Shown here piece by piece: positions 47,794 through 56,038 of a stretch of 64,000 nucleotides of DNA. The notes below the pieces were generated by a model. The model ran no database searches. It saw only the letters and a program-made list of their open reading frames with translations, and was not told the DNA's origin. Source of the DNA: Propioniciclava flava. Lineage in GTDB: Bacteria > Actinomycetota > Actinomycetes > Propionibacteriales > Propionibacteriaceae. The stretch covers positions 62,001-126,000 of the forward strand of contig NZ_PPCV01000007.1 in the NCBI RefSeq assembly GCF_004126535.1, read 5' to 3'. The position numbers and the translations under genes are program-made. Within the stretch, counting starts at the first letter, position 1; every line of letters begins with the position of its first letter.

Positions 47794-48246
47794 ATGACCG
47801 AACGGGGATGCGGGGAACGCTTCGAGGACGCCTTCCGGGCTCTCTACCTGGCCTATCACCGGCGCGACGGACCCCGCAGCGAGGTGCCCGCGGCGTCACG
47901 GGCGGTCTTGACGCATCTCGCGCTGACAGGGCCAGTGAGTGTGGGCGAACTCGCCCTGCATCTCCAGCGAGCCCAATCGGTCGTCAGCGAGATCGTCGCC
48001 CACCTCGTCCACGACGGCTACCTGGAACGGGACGTCGATCCGGCCGACCGGCGCCGCTCCCTGATCTGGCTCACCCCGCAGGGGCGCGCGCTGCTGGATC
48101 GCCTCAACCGCGTCCTCGACGTGCCCCGGCTGGAGGAAGCGCTCGCCTGTGATCCGAGCGCGGACGCGCTCATTGACGCCCTGAAGGCGCTTGCGGCGCG
48201 CGCCCGGCCTCCGCAGCCTGCTCCTCCCGTTTCCTCCCATGATTGA
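47794..48246 (+). CDS. MarR-family regulator
   Basis: This 150-residue protein has the MarR winged helix: GPVSVGELALHLQRAQSVVS for the recognition region, then the wing DVDPADRRRSLIWLTPQGRALL. It diverges from the alpha-galactosidase gene and is followed 19 bases later by a small zinc-ribbon gene in the same operon. The target is unknown; the latter gene is the most likely. Confidence 0.88.
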   Translation: MTERGCGERFEDAFRALYLAYHRRDGPRSEVPAASRAVLTHLALTGPVSVGELALHLQRAQSVVSEIVAHLVHDGYLERDVDPADRRRSLIWLTPQGRALLDRLNRVLDVPRLEEALACDPSADALIDALKALAARARPPQPAPPVSSHD

Positions 48247-48265
48247 TCGACCAAGGAGAATCACG

Positions 48266-48505
48266 ATGACCACACTGACCTGCGAGAGTTGCAGCATGCC
48301 GATCGGGACCGGCCGGTATTGCGTCCATTGCACCGATGCCGAGGGCAACCTCCAAGGCTTCGAGGAGCGCTTCGCCGCGATGACGACCTGGCGCCTCGAG
48401 CGCGAACCGGGCCTTGACCGCGAGGCTGCCGAGGCCGAGACGCTGGCCTGGATGGCCACCATGCCCGCCTGGGCGGATCATCCGGCAGTGACCAGGCGCT
48501 CCTGA
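48266..48505 (+). CDS. Small putative zinc-ribbon protein
   Basis: This 79-residue protein begins with CESCSMPIGTGRYCVHC, a CxxC-x10-CxxC ribbon (residues 6-22) typical of the zinc_ribbon_2 group. The rest is helical. AAGGAG lies seven bases upstream of ATG 48266. Homologs commonly accompany MarR or GyrI-like regulators; function is unknown. Confidence 0.8.
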   Translation: MTTLTCESCSMPIGTGRYCVHCTDAEGNLQGFEERFAAMTTWRLEREPGLDREAAEAETLAWMATMPAWADHPAVTRRS

Positions 48506-48604
48506 CGCTGAGCCACCCGGCCCGCCCATGCTGGGCAACAAGCTGGGGCTGGCCGGCTCCCTGGGCTAGCGTGACGGTGTCCCGACCCGAAGGAGCCTGC
48601 ACCG

Positions 48605-49648
48605 ATGCCGATCCTCGACCCCTACCGCGCCGATCCCGACCGCTATGACGGGCGGATGCCTTACCGCCGCACCGGCGACAGCGGCCTCATGCTGCCCGCG
48701 ATCTCGCTGGGGCTATGGCACAACTTCGGTGACGACGTTCCCTTCGCCCGCCAGCGCGACATCCTGCGTCGCGCGTTCGACCTGGGCATCACGCACTTCG
48801 ACCTGGCCAACAACTACGGTCCGCCTTATGGTGCCGCCGAGGAGAACTTCGGACGCCACCTGCGCACCGACTTCGCCCCCTACCGGGAGCAGCTGGTGAT
48901 CTCCACCAAAGCCGGCTGGGATTTCTGGCCCGGCCCCTACGGCAACCGCGGGTCGCGCAAGTACCTGCTGGACTCCCTGGACGCCTCGCTGGGCCGGATG
49001 GGCCTCGACCACGTCGACATCTTCTACCACCACCGCGCCGACCCGGACACGCCCCTGGAAGAGACGATGGGCGCGCTGGACTACGCCGTGCGCTCAGGCA
49101 GGGCCCGTTACGTCGGCATCTCGTCCTATTCGGCCACGCGCACGCGGCGCGCCGTCGAGATCCTGCGCGCCATGGGCACACCGCTGCTGATCCATCAGCC
49201 GTCCTACTCGATGCTGAACCGCTGGGTGGAGGACGGGCTCCTCGACACGCTCACCGAAGAGGGTGTGGGTGGCATCGCCTTCTCCCCACTCGCCCAGGGC
49301 ATGCTCACCAACAAATACCTGGGCGGGATCCCCGACGGATCGCGGGCGTCCCAAGGCAAGTCATTGAGCCCCAACCTGCTCACGCCCGAGAACCTGGAAC
49401 ATATCCGCAGCCTCAATGACATCGCCGCAGGCCGTGGGCAGACGCTGGCCCAACTGGCGATCGCGTGGGTGCTGCGCCAGCCGGGGATCACCTCGGCGCT
49501 GGTGGGTGCCTCCTCGGTGAAGCAACTGGAGGACTCGGCGGCGGCCGTGACGAACCTCGACTTCACCGACGAGGAACTTCAACGCATCGACGCGGTGGCA
49601 GTGGAGGGCGGCCTCAACCTCTGGGCAGGTCCCAGCGCGGTCGAGTAG
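48605..49648 (+). CDS. Aldo-keto reductase, L-glyceraldehyde-3-phosphate reductase (YghZ) type
   Basis: This 347-residue NADPH-dependent reductase has the AKR tetrad regions: FDLANNYGPPYGAAEE (Asp, Tyr), VISTKAGWDFW (Lys) and DIFYHHRADPDTPLEETM (His). The insertion AEENFGRHLR and the segment GPYGNRGSRKYLLDSLDASL are typical of YghZ (AKR14). It detoxifies aldehydes such as methylglyoxal or reduces glyceraldehyde-3-phosphate. GAAGGAG lies ahead of ATG 48605, and TAGCGT upstream may be its -10. Confidence 0.9.
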   Translation: MPILDPYRADPDRYDGRMPYRRTGDSGLMLPAISLGLWHNFGDDVPFARQRDILRRAFDLGITHFDLANNYGPPYGAAEENFGRHLRTDFAPYREQLVISTKAGWDFWPGPYGNRGSRKYLLDSLDASLGRMGLDHVDIFYHHRADPDTPLEETMGALDYAVRSGRARYVGISSYSATRTRRAVEILRAMGTPLLIHQPSYSMLNRWVEDGLLDTLTEEGVGGIAFSPLAQGMLTNKYLGGIPDGSRASQGKSLSPNLLTPENLEHIRSLNDIAAGRGQTLAQLAIAWVLRQPGITSALVGASSVKQLEDSAAAVTNLDFTDEELQRIDAVAVEGGLNLWAGPSAVE

Positions 49649-49754
49649 CGGCAGAACCACGCTCGGCGGCCCGGGCAGCCGGTGGCGGGACGTGCGTCCA
49701 CCACGGTTGCCGGGGCTGCTTGTGGCGCCCCAGCCATGCTGGTTGGATTCTCCC

Positions 49755-50975
49755 ATGGACACGCCGGACAGCAGGCTGCGGGCACCAGAGAGCACGATCC
49801 GCCTCACCCGCAGGGCAATGCTCACCGCGGCGGGTGCCGTCGCCGTGTCGTCCAGCCTCGCACTCCCGGCGATGGCCGGGGGCGATACGGGCGCGGCGTC
49901 GGACATGTTCGTCCCGCGGCCCGCGCAGCCCTGGATGAAGATCGGGCCGCAATCGATCAGGAACGCGGCCGACCTCTACTACCTTCCCTTCGACGCCCGG
50001 CTGGTGCGCTGGCCCTGGGCGCGCAGCCAAAACAAGACCCTGCAGGACGCCGCGGCGGCGATGGGGCCCAACGACATCCTGGTGTTGCCAGAAGATGAGC
50101 GTCCCTACGAGATCGACTCCTCGCGGGGCTTCACCACGCCGGGAGCGTGGCGGGCGATGGTGCGGGTGACCCGCGGGATCGCGGGCCTGGGGCCCGGGGC
50201 GGTCATCCAGCCGTCGGCGTCCTCGTTTCGTGCGGGTCGGCAGACGTATGCCGACGGGTTGCAGGAGAAGCTCATCGAGTCCGTCACGGACGGGGCGTTC
50301 TTCGGGAACTTCACCTTGCAGGGTCGTGATTTCGGTGAGGTCGCCTATCACGGCATCCAGGTCACCGGCAGCGACGCGACTTTCCAGGCGATCCGGTTCC
50401 AGGGAGCGCATCGCGGATGGATCGCTCAGCCTCCCGGGGAAGCGGGCGCCATCACGGCCTACTCGGGTTCGCGCATCTCCGTGCGCAACGTTGAGATCGA
50501 CGGCCGGGATCCGATCACGGGAATCGCGGTGGGCACATCCCCGCTCATGTTCAACCGCAACCACCTCACGATTGTCACCGACACGTGGATGCATCACACG
50601 TCGATGGGCATGCCCACCTGGTGGGAGTGCACCGACATCTGGTCGGAGCGGATCTATCACAGCGACGTCGCGCAGGCACCGCGCGGCTGGTCGCCAGGGA
50701 TCAACCTGGAGAACTGTTCGGGCAACCTCAACTTCATCGACCCCACGCTGCTGCTGGGCTACAGCCCCACCGGCAACACCGGACGTCACCTCAATGTGGG
50801 GGGTACGCGGGGCACCGTCGGGACGGTGGTCGTCCGTAACCCGACGTTCGACCCGTCCCTCGAACCCGGAAAGATGAGCATCCAGGAGTACGGCGCTCAG
50901 GCGTCGGGCGCGGTCCGCTACGAAATCCACGATGGTGGCGGCGTGCTGGCGCCTTACTCGCTGAGCCGCAGCTAG
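49755..50975 (+). CDS. Exported beta-helix-like protein, paralog 1
   Basis: This 406-residue protein has a Tat-type signal (RLTRRAMLTAAGAVAVSSSL, cleavage near AMA-GG). The mature part, rich in short beta strands, Gly and Asn (for example AVGTSPLMFNRN, TDTWMHHTSMGMPTWWE), looks like a right-handed beta-helix of the pectate-lyase superfamily, with a DILVLPEDERPYEIDSSRGF entry strand. No catalytic residues are certain. A likely role is outer-surface polysaccharide binding or cleavage. It is followed in tandem by a paralog. Confidence 0.65.
   Translation: MDTPDSRLRAPESTIRLTRRAMLTAAGAVAVSSSLALPAMAGGDTGAASDMFVPRPAQPWMKIGPQSIRNAADLYYLPFDARLVRWPWARSQNKTLQDAAAAMGPNDILVLPEDERPYEIDSSRGFTTPGAWRAMVRVTRGIAGLGPGAVIQPSASSFRAGRQTYADGLQEKLIESVTDGAFFGNFTLQGRDFGEVAYHGIQVTGSDATFQAIRFQGAHRGWIAQPPGEAGAITAYSGSRISVRNVEIDGRDPITGIAVGTSPLMFNRNHLTIVTDTWMHHTSMGMPTWWECTDIWSERIYHSDVAQAPRGWSPGINLENCSGNLNFIDPTLLLGYSPTGNTGRHLNVGGTRGTVGTVVVRNPTFDPSLEPGKMSIQEYGAQASGAVRYEIHDGGGVLAPYSLSRS
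50211..50371 (+). repeat. Near-identical block, copy 1 (gene conversion tract)
   Basis: These 161 bp match 51516-51676 at all but one position (CAG/CGG within the phrase TTGCAGGGT), while DNA on both sides diverges clearly between the two paralogs. The abrupt edges suggest recent gene conversion rather than selection, since synonymous sites are also identical. Confidence 0.88.
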
Positions 50976-51041
50976 CGCCTCGGCGACGCTCGCCCCACGC
51001 TCACGTTTGTGATGCGCGTTGGGGGCTGGTTGTATCTACCC

Positions 51042-52277
51042 ATGGTTACCCCGGAGCGCGGGACGCGGCAGCCGAGGTCAGCTCAGGTGGCCCGTCGAAC
51101 GGTGTTAGGTGGGATCGCGGCGGCAGGTGTTGCCATCGGCGTGCCCGTCCTTGCACTGATGCCTCGTGAGGAGAAGCCGCCCACTCAGCCGTCGCCGTCG
51201 GCGCCCACCCCACGTGCCTTGACGCCTACCGAGCCACGCGCCACGACGGGACCACGTTCGGTGACGCGCCCCGAAGACGTGGAGCACCTGCCCTCTGGCG
51301 CTCGCCTGGTGCGATGGCGGTGGGCACGCAGCAGAAACAAGACGGTGCAGGACGCCGTGGCGACGCTCGGCGCGCGCGACATCCTGGTCCTTCTCGAGGA
51401 CGAGCGCCCCTACGAGATCGATTCGTCGCGGGGCTTTCGGGGTGCCGGGGCATGGCGGGCGATGGTCCGGGTACCGCGGGGGATCGTGGGGTTGGGGCCG
51501 GGGGCCGTGGTCGAGCCGTCGGCGTCCTCGTTTCGTGCGGGTCGGCAGACGTATGCCGACGGGTTGCAGGAGAAGCTCATCGAGTCCGTCACGGACGGGG
51601 CGTTCTTCGGGAACTTCACCTTGCGGGGTCGTGATTTCGGTGAGGTCGCCTATCACGGCATCCAGGTCACCGGCAGTGGAGCCTCCTTCCAGGCGATGCG
51701 GTTCCAGGGAGCGCATCGAGGCTGGACTGCCCACGCGCCGGGGGAGGCTGCCGCCATCACCGCCTACTCCGGTTCCGATATCGCGGTGCGCAACGTCGAG
51801 ATCGACGGACGCGATCCGCGCACCGGGGTGGCGGTGGGGACGTCCCCCCTCATGTTCAACCGAAACCGGCGCACGGTGGTCACGGACACCTGGATGCACC
51901 ACATCGCCTTCGGGATGCCGAGTTGGTGGGAGTGCGCAGACATTTGGTCGGAACGGATGTACCTCAACGATGTCGCCCAGGCTCCTCAAGGCTGGTCGCC
52001 CGGCATCAACGTGGAGAACTCCACGGGCGACATGACCTTCGTCGATCCGACGCTTTTGCTCGGGTTCCGCGTCACCGGCAATACGGGCAAGCCCCTCAAC
52101 GTCGGGGGCGACCGCGGGACGACGGGGACGATCACCATCCGCAACCCCACCCTCGATGGCGGGGCGGAGGCGGGAAGGTTTGGCATCCGGGAGTACGGGA
52201 TCCAGGCGCCCGGCGAGGTTCGCTACACGATCGTGACCGCCGCCGGGGACGCGGTGCCCTACGACGTGTCCCGGTAA
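51042..52277 (+). CDS. Exported beta-helix-like protein, paralog 2
   Basis: This 411-residue protein is a tandem paralog of the preceding gene. It has its own twin-arginine-like signal (ARRTVLGGIAAAGVAIGVPV) followed by a Pro/Thr-rich linker of about 35 residues that paralog 1 lacks. The core repeats the same strands (DILVLLEDERPYEIDSSRGF, AVGTSPLMFNRN, GNTGKPLNVGG). ATG 51042 or ATG 51012 may start it. Substrate unknown; carbohydrate is a guess from fold. Confidence 0.65.
   Translation: MVTPERGTRQPRSAQVARRTVLGGIAAAGVAIGVPVLALMPREEKPPTQPSPSAPTPRALTPTEPRATTGPRSVTRPEDVEHLPSGARLVRWRWARSRNKTVQDAVATLGARDILVLLEDERPYEIDSSRGFRGAGAWRAMVRVPRGIVGLGPGAVVEPSASSFRAGRQTYADGLQEKLIESVTDGAFFGNFTLRGRDFGEVAYHGIQVTGSGASFQAMRFQGAHRGWTAHAPGEAAAITAYSGSDIAVRNVEIDGRDPRTGVAVGTSPLMFNRNRRTVVTDTWMHHIAFGMPSWWECADIWSERMYLNDVAQAPQGWSPGINVENSTGDMTFVDPTLLLGFRVTGNTGKPLNVGGDRGTTGTITIRNPTLDGGAEAGRFGIREYGIQAPGEVRYTIVTAAGDAVPYDVSR
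51516..51676 (+). repeat. Near-identical block, copy 2 (gene conversion tract)
   Basis: Partner of 50211-50371, differing at one base. It encodes the same 53 or so residues (from PSASSFRAGRQTYADG to HGIQVTG) apart from one Gln/Arg change. Spacing between the copies is 1305 bp. Confidence 0.88.
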
Positions 52278-52329
52278 AGAGGACGCGGGGCGTCGCCGCA
52301 GGGTTCTCAGGCGGTGGCGCGCTGCTTGA

Positions 52330-53907
52330 TCACAGCATCAGGTTCTGCGCGACGCGCGCCCAGGGCACCCCGCCGCGCAGGAGCATCACGGCCAGGGCAC
52401 GGTCGATCGTGTGCTCGTAGGGGTAGTACGTCGTGGCTGGCGTGGGGGTGGCGCTCACGTGGGTACCGCTGTGCAACGTGACCTCCAACGACCTGACGCG
52501 TTCCGCGTCCGCCAGATCCCTGCCGGGGAACCACTGGGCTCCGGGGCGGGCCCACAGGTCACCTCGGGGTGTCCGTGCGGCGTACCGGGCCCGCGAAAGG
52601 GGGCCGTGTGCCGGGTCGACGGGCAGGACGAGCAGGCCGTCTGCGAAGACGTGAACGTCGATGATGGTCGCCTCAGCGGGTGCACCGGTCGCCTCCAGGT
52701 GGCAGAGGGCGCCCAGGTAGGCGTCACCCAGGTTCGGTGTGAGCACGGCATCGAGGTCGCCGCCCGCGTCGAGGAGGAAGGCCGTCAAGGGGGCGGCGGA
52801 ACCCTGGGCCTGTGCTGCCGCGATGGCGGCATCCAGCCCTTCAGGCTCGTCCCAGATCACGAAGAAGTCTCCTCGGGCGGCCCAGTCGATCCCCGTGACC
52901 GACGCACCGAGTGCGGCGTAGGCGGCGACCCGAAGATCCCGCGCCGCGGGCAGTTCCTCACGATCGAGGAGAGAGCGTGGTGTTGGCGTCTCGCCCTCCA
53001 CGAGGGACTCGGTGAGGTTGTTCCACCTCTGTGAAGGCGCCGCCAGCGCCGCGACGTCAGACCAGTCGGTGAGGGGAAAGGCGGGGGCGAAGAATCCCTC
53101 CTCGAGGCCGAGAAGTGACTGTTCCGCGCGTGCGAGCAGCGAGGACGCGGGGGCCGCCGGTAAGGGCAGCTGGGTCCGCGCGGTGGCGAGGTGTCGTACT
53201 GCCTCGGAGAGCGGCGCTCGCGCGCGAGCCTCATCGAACAAGGTGAGGTACGGAGGCAGATCGATGCCCCGGGCCGCCTCGGCCATGATCGCCAGGCCAC
53301 GGTCCAGGTCCTCGGGGGAGGCCACTCGTGCGGACGCGGCGCGGCCGCGGGCGTCGGGGGAACCCTCACCCCGTGAGGCGACGGCCGCGTAGAGCTGTGC
53401 CTGCCACCGGGCCAGCGCTCCACCGGTCGTGGCACGGTGGTCCAGCCCCGTCTGGACGCGGTCCTTCGCGGACCTGGACATCTCGAAGGCGAGGAGCGCT
53501 ACGAACTGATCGACGCTGAGGAGCGTCAGCAGGGGGTGCCCCGCCACGAGGGCGTGTGGGTCGGCGTGCGACCGGTGGAGAGTGAACCCTTGATCCACCC
53601 ACAGTGTTGTGGGGGCTGGCTGGCGAGCGGCCAGCGCGGCCCGGTGCAGTGCGTCCCTCACCCGGGGATGTTCGGCCAGGTCAAGCTCGACGGCGTCGAT
53701 GTGGCTGGGAGAGACAGAAGATGCCAAGCGTGGGCGGGTCGCCAGCGCCGCCGCTATCCCTGTCGCCACCAGCACGACGCCCAGCACGGGGTTTCGTGCC
53801 CCGAACGCGGCGAGCCCGCAGGCGACCGGAATCAGGAAGGCGAGGGCTGGCAGGCACCAGAGCGCGACGATACCGAGCCGGTTTCCGCCAAGGGCCGTGG
53901 GGCGCAT
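52330..53907 (-). CDS. Membrane-anchored protein with a degenerate M48-like domain
   Basis: This 525-residue protein starts with two hydrophobic segments (IVALWCLPALAFLIPVACGL, then NPVLGVVLVATGIAAALAT). Residues 99-145 (TTLWVDQGFTLHRSHA through LLTLLSVDQFVALLAFEMS) resemble the M48/HtpX protease region in which LL-S-x-D/E-x-L-x-A-V-L-A-H-E-L-G-H is usual, but HELGH is replaced by FEMSR, so zinc hydrolysis is not expected. A long unassigned C-terminal region follows. It may be a scaffold or inactive homolog. Function unknown. Confidence 0.6.
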   Translation of the reverse strand: MRPTALGGNRLGIVALWCLPALAFLIPVACGLAAFGARNPVLGVVLVATGIAAALATRPRLASSVSPSHIDAVELDLAEHPRVRDALHRAALAARQPAPTTLWVDQGFTLHRSHADPHALVAGHPLLTLLSVDQFVALLAFEMSRSAKDRVQTGLDHRATTGGALARWQAQLYAAVASRGEGSPDARGRAASARVASPEDLDRGLAIMAEAARGIDLPPYLTLFDEARARAPLSEAVRHLATARTQLPLPAAPASSLLARAEQSLLGLEEGFFAPAFPLTDWSDVAALAAPSQRWNNLTESLVEGETPTPRSLLDREELPAARDLRVAAYAALGASVTGIDWAARGDFFVIWDEPEGLDAAIAAAQAQGSAAPLTAFLLDAGGDLDAVLTPNLGDAYLGALCHLEATGAPAEATIIDVHVFADGLLVLPVDPAHGPLSRARYAARTPRGDLWARPGAQWFPGRDLADAERVRSLEVTLHSGTHVSATPTPATTYYPYEHTIDRALAVMLLRGGVPWARVAQNLML

Positions 53908-53951
53908 CGATCTCCTGAAGCTGGGGAGCCCTCACTGTAGCGGGGCCCGCG

Positions 53952-55208
53952 TCACTCGGGATGGCGCGGAAGTTCGCGCTGGGCCCCATACCGGCTGACC
54001 AGGAAGGGGACTGCGGAAAGCCCCTGAATCAACGCCCCGATGATGATCGTTACGGGCGCGCCGAGCAGGCCCCCGCACCAGCCCGCCAGGAGGGCTGCGA
54101 TAGGCATGACGCCCCACACCACGAACCGGATGGACGCATTCATCCGCCCCAACAGCGGGGGCGGGCACAACCGTTGACGTGCCGTGACCTGCACCATGTT
54201 GAACACCACGAACGCCAGGCTCGTCGTGCATTCGGCCGCCATCAGCGTGGGGAGAACGCCAGCGGAGGGGAGGTAGGCAGCCACGGCGAATCCAGCGACT
54301 CCCACGGTGCCCAGCAGCGTCGAGGCGCGCAACGACGGCCCTTCCCCGAGCCGTTCGGAGATCCGCGAGGCGAACAGGGCCCCGGCGATACCGCCGACCG
54401 CGCCCGCGGAGAAGACGACACCCAGCAGTTCGGGGGCCAGACCGAGGTCGCGCAGCACCACCAAGGTCAGCAGCGTGAAGATGATGGTGGAGCCGAGATT
54501 GCTCAGCATCGTCGAGGTGACCAGGACGCGGAGCAACGGTTGGCCGACGACGAAGGTGATCCCCTCGCGGATCTCCACCAGGAGGCGTTGCCGTTCGCCG
54601 ACCGGACGGGGGCGCTCATCGTCGCGGATAGCCCCCAAGAGCAGCGCCGAGCAGGCGAAACCGACGGCGTTGATGAGCATGAGCCACGGGGCGGCGACGA
54701 TGGTCAGCAGGGCGCCCGCGACGCTCGGACCACCCAGGCGGGCGATCTGGGCGGTCCCCTCCAAGACGCCGTTGGCGCGCCCCACCTGCTCGCTGGGCAC
54801 CAAGATGGGCAGGTAACTTTGGTAGCCGACGTCGAAGAAGACCGTCGCGACCCCGATGAGCCCCGCGATCACGTAAAGGTGCCACACCGCCAAGATCCCC
54901 ATGCTCCACAGCACGGGGATGGCGCAGATGGCGACCGCGCGGACGGCGTCCGCCACGATCATGACCTGCCGTTTGCGCATCCGATCAACCCATCCCCCTG
55001 CCAAGAGACCCACGAGGAGGAAAGCGGCAGTGTTGGCGGCGTTGAGGAAGCCCATGTCGGCTTCGGTGGCGTGCAGCAGCGTGACCGCGATCACGGGCAT
55101 GGCGAGCGTCTGGAACTGGAAGCCGACCTGGCTGAGTGCCTGCCCGCCCCACAACAAGCGAAACCCCGGGTTCACCAGCGGCGAACCTGGGGAGACGGGA
55201 ACACTCAC
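53952..55208 (-). CDS. MFS transporter (MFS_3-like)
   Basis: This 418-residue protein has twelve TM segments and the loop GGWVDRMRKRQVMIVADAVRA (in pieces: GGWVDRMRKRQ, VMIVADAVRA) typical of MFS_3 efflux proteins related to enterobactin exporter EntS and macrolide pumps. The start is a GTG (55208). Substrate unknown. It follows the crcB pair after seven bases and may share its transcript. Confidence 0.83.
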   Translation of the reverse strand: MSVPVSPGSPLVNPGFRLLWGGQALSQVGFQFQTLAMPVIAVTLLHATEADMGFLNAANTAAFLLVGLLAGGWVDRMRKRQVMIVADAVRAVAICAIPVLWSMGILAVWHLYVIAGLIGVATVFFDVGYQSYLPILVPSEQVGRANGVLEGTAQIARLGGPSVAGALLTIVAAPWLMLINAVGFACSALLLGAIRDDERPRPVGERQRLLVEIREGITFVVGQPLLRVLVTSTMLSNLGSTIIFTLLTLVVLRDLGLAPELLGVVFSAGAVGGIAGALFASRISERLGEGPSLRASTLLGTVGVAGFAVAAYLPSAGVLPTLMAAECTTSLAFVVFNMVQVTARQRLCPPPLLGRMNASIRFVVWGVMPIAALLAGWCGGLLGAPVTIIIGALIQGLSAVPFLVSRYGAQRELPRHPE

Positions 55209-55215
55209 GCGGAAA

Positions 55216-55620
55216 TCATCCCATGGGCGGGATGCTTCGGACGGCCATCACTCCCAGCCAGAAGCCCAGTAGGCAGGCGATCATCATCGCCAGGGGGACC
55301 GCGACGACGCGGGCCCAGCGGCGGGCGCGCACATCCCGGGCCGTCTCCAGGGATGCGGCCGAGAAGGTCGTGAACCCGCCCAGCAGGCCGGTGGTCACGA
55401 CAGGTTGCGCCTCCATCGACCCGGTCGCGGCCACGACCGCGCCCATGACGACAGCGCCGACGACGTTGACGACAAAGGTGCCACTCACCGTGGGGATGAT
55501 CTCCTCATCGGAAGGGACAGATCGCCGCCGCGCCCGCAAGAAGGCTTCGTGACCCAGCACGAGAAGGTAGCGCAGGACCGATCCGACGCCACCGGCGAGC
55601 ATCACCCACAGCCAGGTCAC
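55216..55620 (-). CDS. crcB: Fluoride channel CrcB/Fluc, second subunit
   Basis: This 134-residue, four-TM protein has AGGVGSVLRYLL, the conserved Asn in TFVVNVVGAVVMG, and the TTGLLGGFTTFSAASLE motif. It forms a dual-topology fluoride channel with the neighbouring subunit. GTG 55620 overlaps the upstream crcB stop by 4 bp. Confidence 0.92.
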   Translation of the reverse strand: MTWLWVMLAGGVGSVLRYLLVLGHEAFLRARRRSVPSDEEIIPTVSGTFVVNVVGAVVMGAVVAATGSMEAQPVVTTGLLGGFTTFSAASLETARDVRARRWARVVAVPLAMMIACLLGFWLGVMAVRSIPPMG

Positions 55621-56033
55621 TGCTGCTCCTGGGCGGGCCACAGGCGGACACCGAGAGCGATGCCGGCGCACGCCAAAAGGATCCCGGCAACCACCTGCCC
55701 GAGGACGAACCACACCAACCAGGAGGTCACAGGATCGGCGATGGCCGAGGCTGCACCGGCGATGTCGACGGTGAAAGCGCTGTAGGTGGTGAATCCGCCC
55801 AGGACGCCGGTGCCCAGCAGGAGACGCCAGTGCTCGACGTCAAGGCCGCGGCTGTCGCGGCGGCCCCACGGAACCGTCATCACGAGTCCCATGAGGAACG
55901 CGCCGATGAGGTTAGCCAGGAAGACCGACCAGTTCGGCGGGACGCCCGGGATGTGGGGGATCGCCACGCCCAGGAGATACCGGGCGAGCGTTCCCACGGC
56001 CCCGCCGACGAAGACCAGCAGGAGCTTGATCAT
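55617..56033 (-). CDS. crcB: Fluoride channel CrcB/Fluc, first subunit
   Basis: This 138-residue, four-TM protein has GGAVGTLARYLLG, the Asn in SVFLANLIGAFLMG and the GTGVLGGFTTYSAFTVD motif. Two different crcB genes in tandem usually make a heterodimeric channel with opposite orientations. ATG 56033 is preferred; GTG 56042 gives an overlap with the preceding stop. Confidence 0.92.
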   Translation of the reverse strand: MIKLLLVFVGGAVGTLARYLLGVAIPHIPGVPPNWSVFLANLIGAFLMGLVMTVPWGRRDSRGLDVEHWRLLLGTGVLGGFTTYSAFTVDIAGAASAIADPVTSWLVWFVLGQVVAGILLACAGIALGVRLWPAQEQQ

Positions 56034-56038
56034 GGTGG

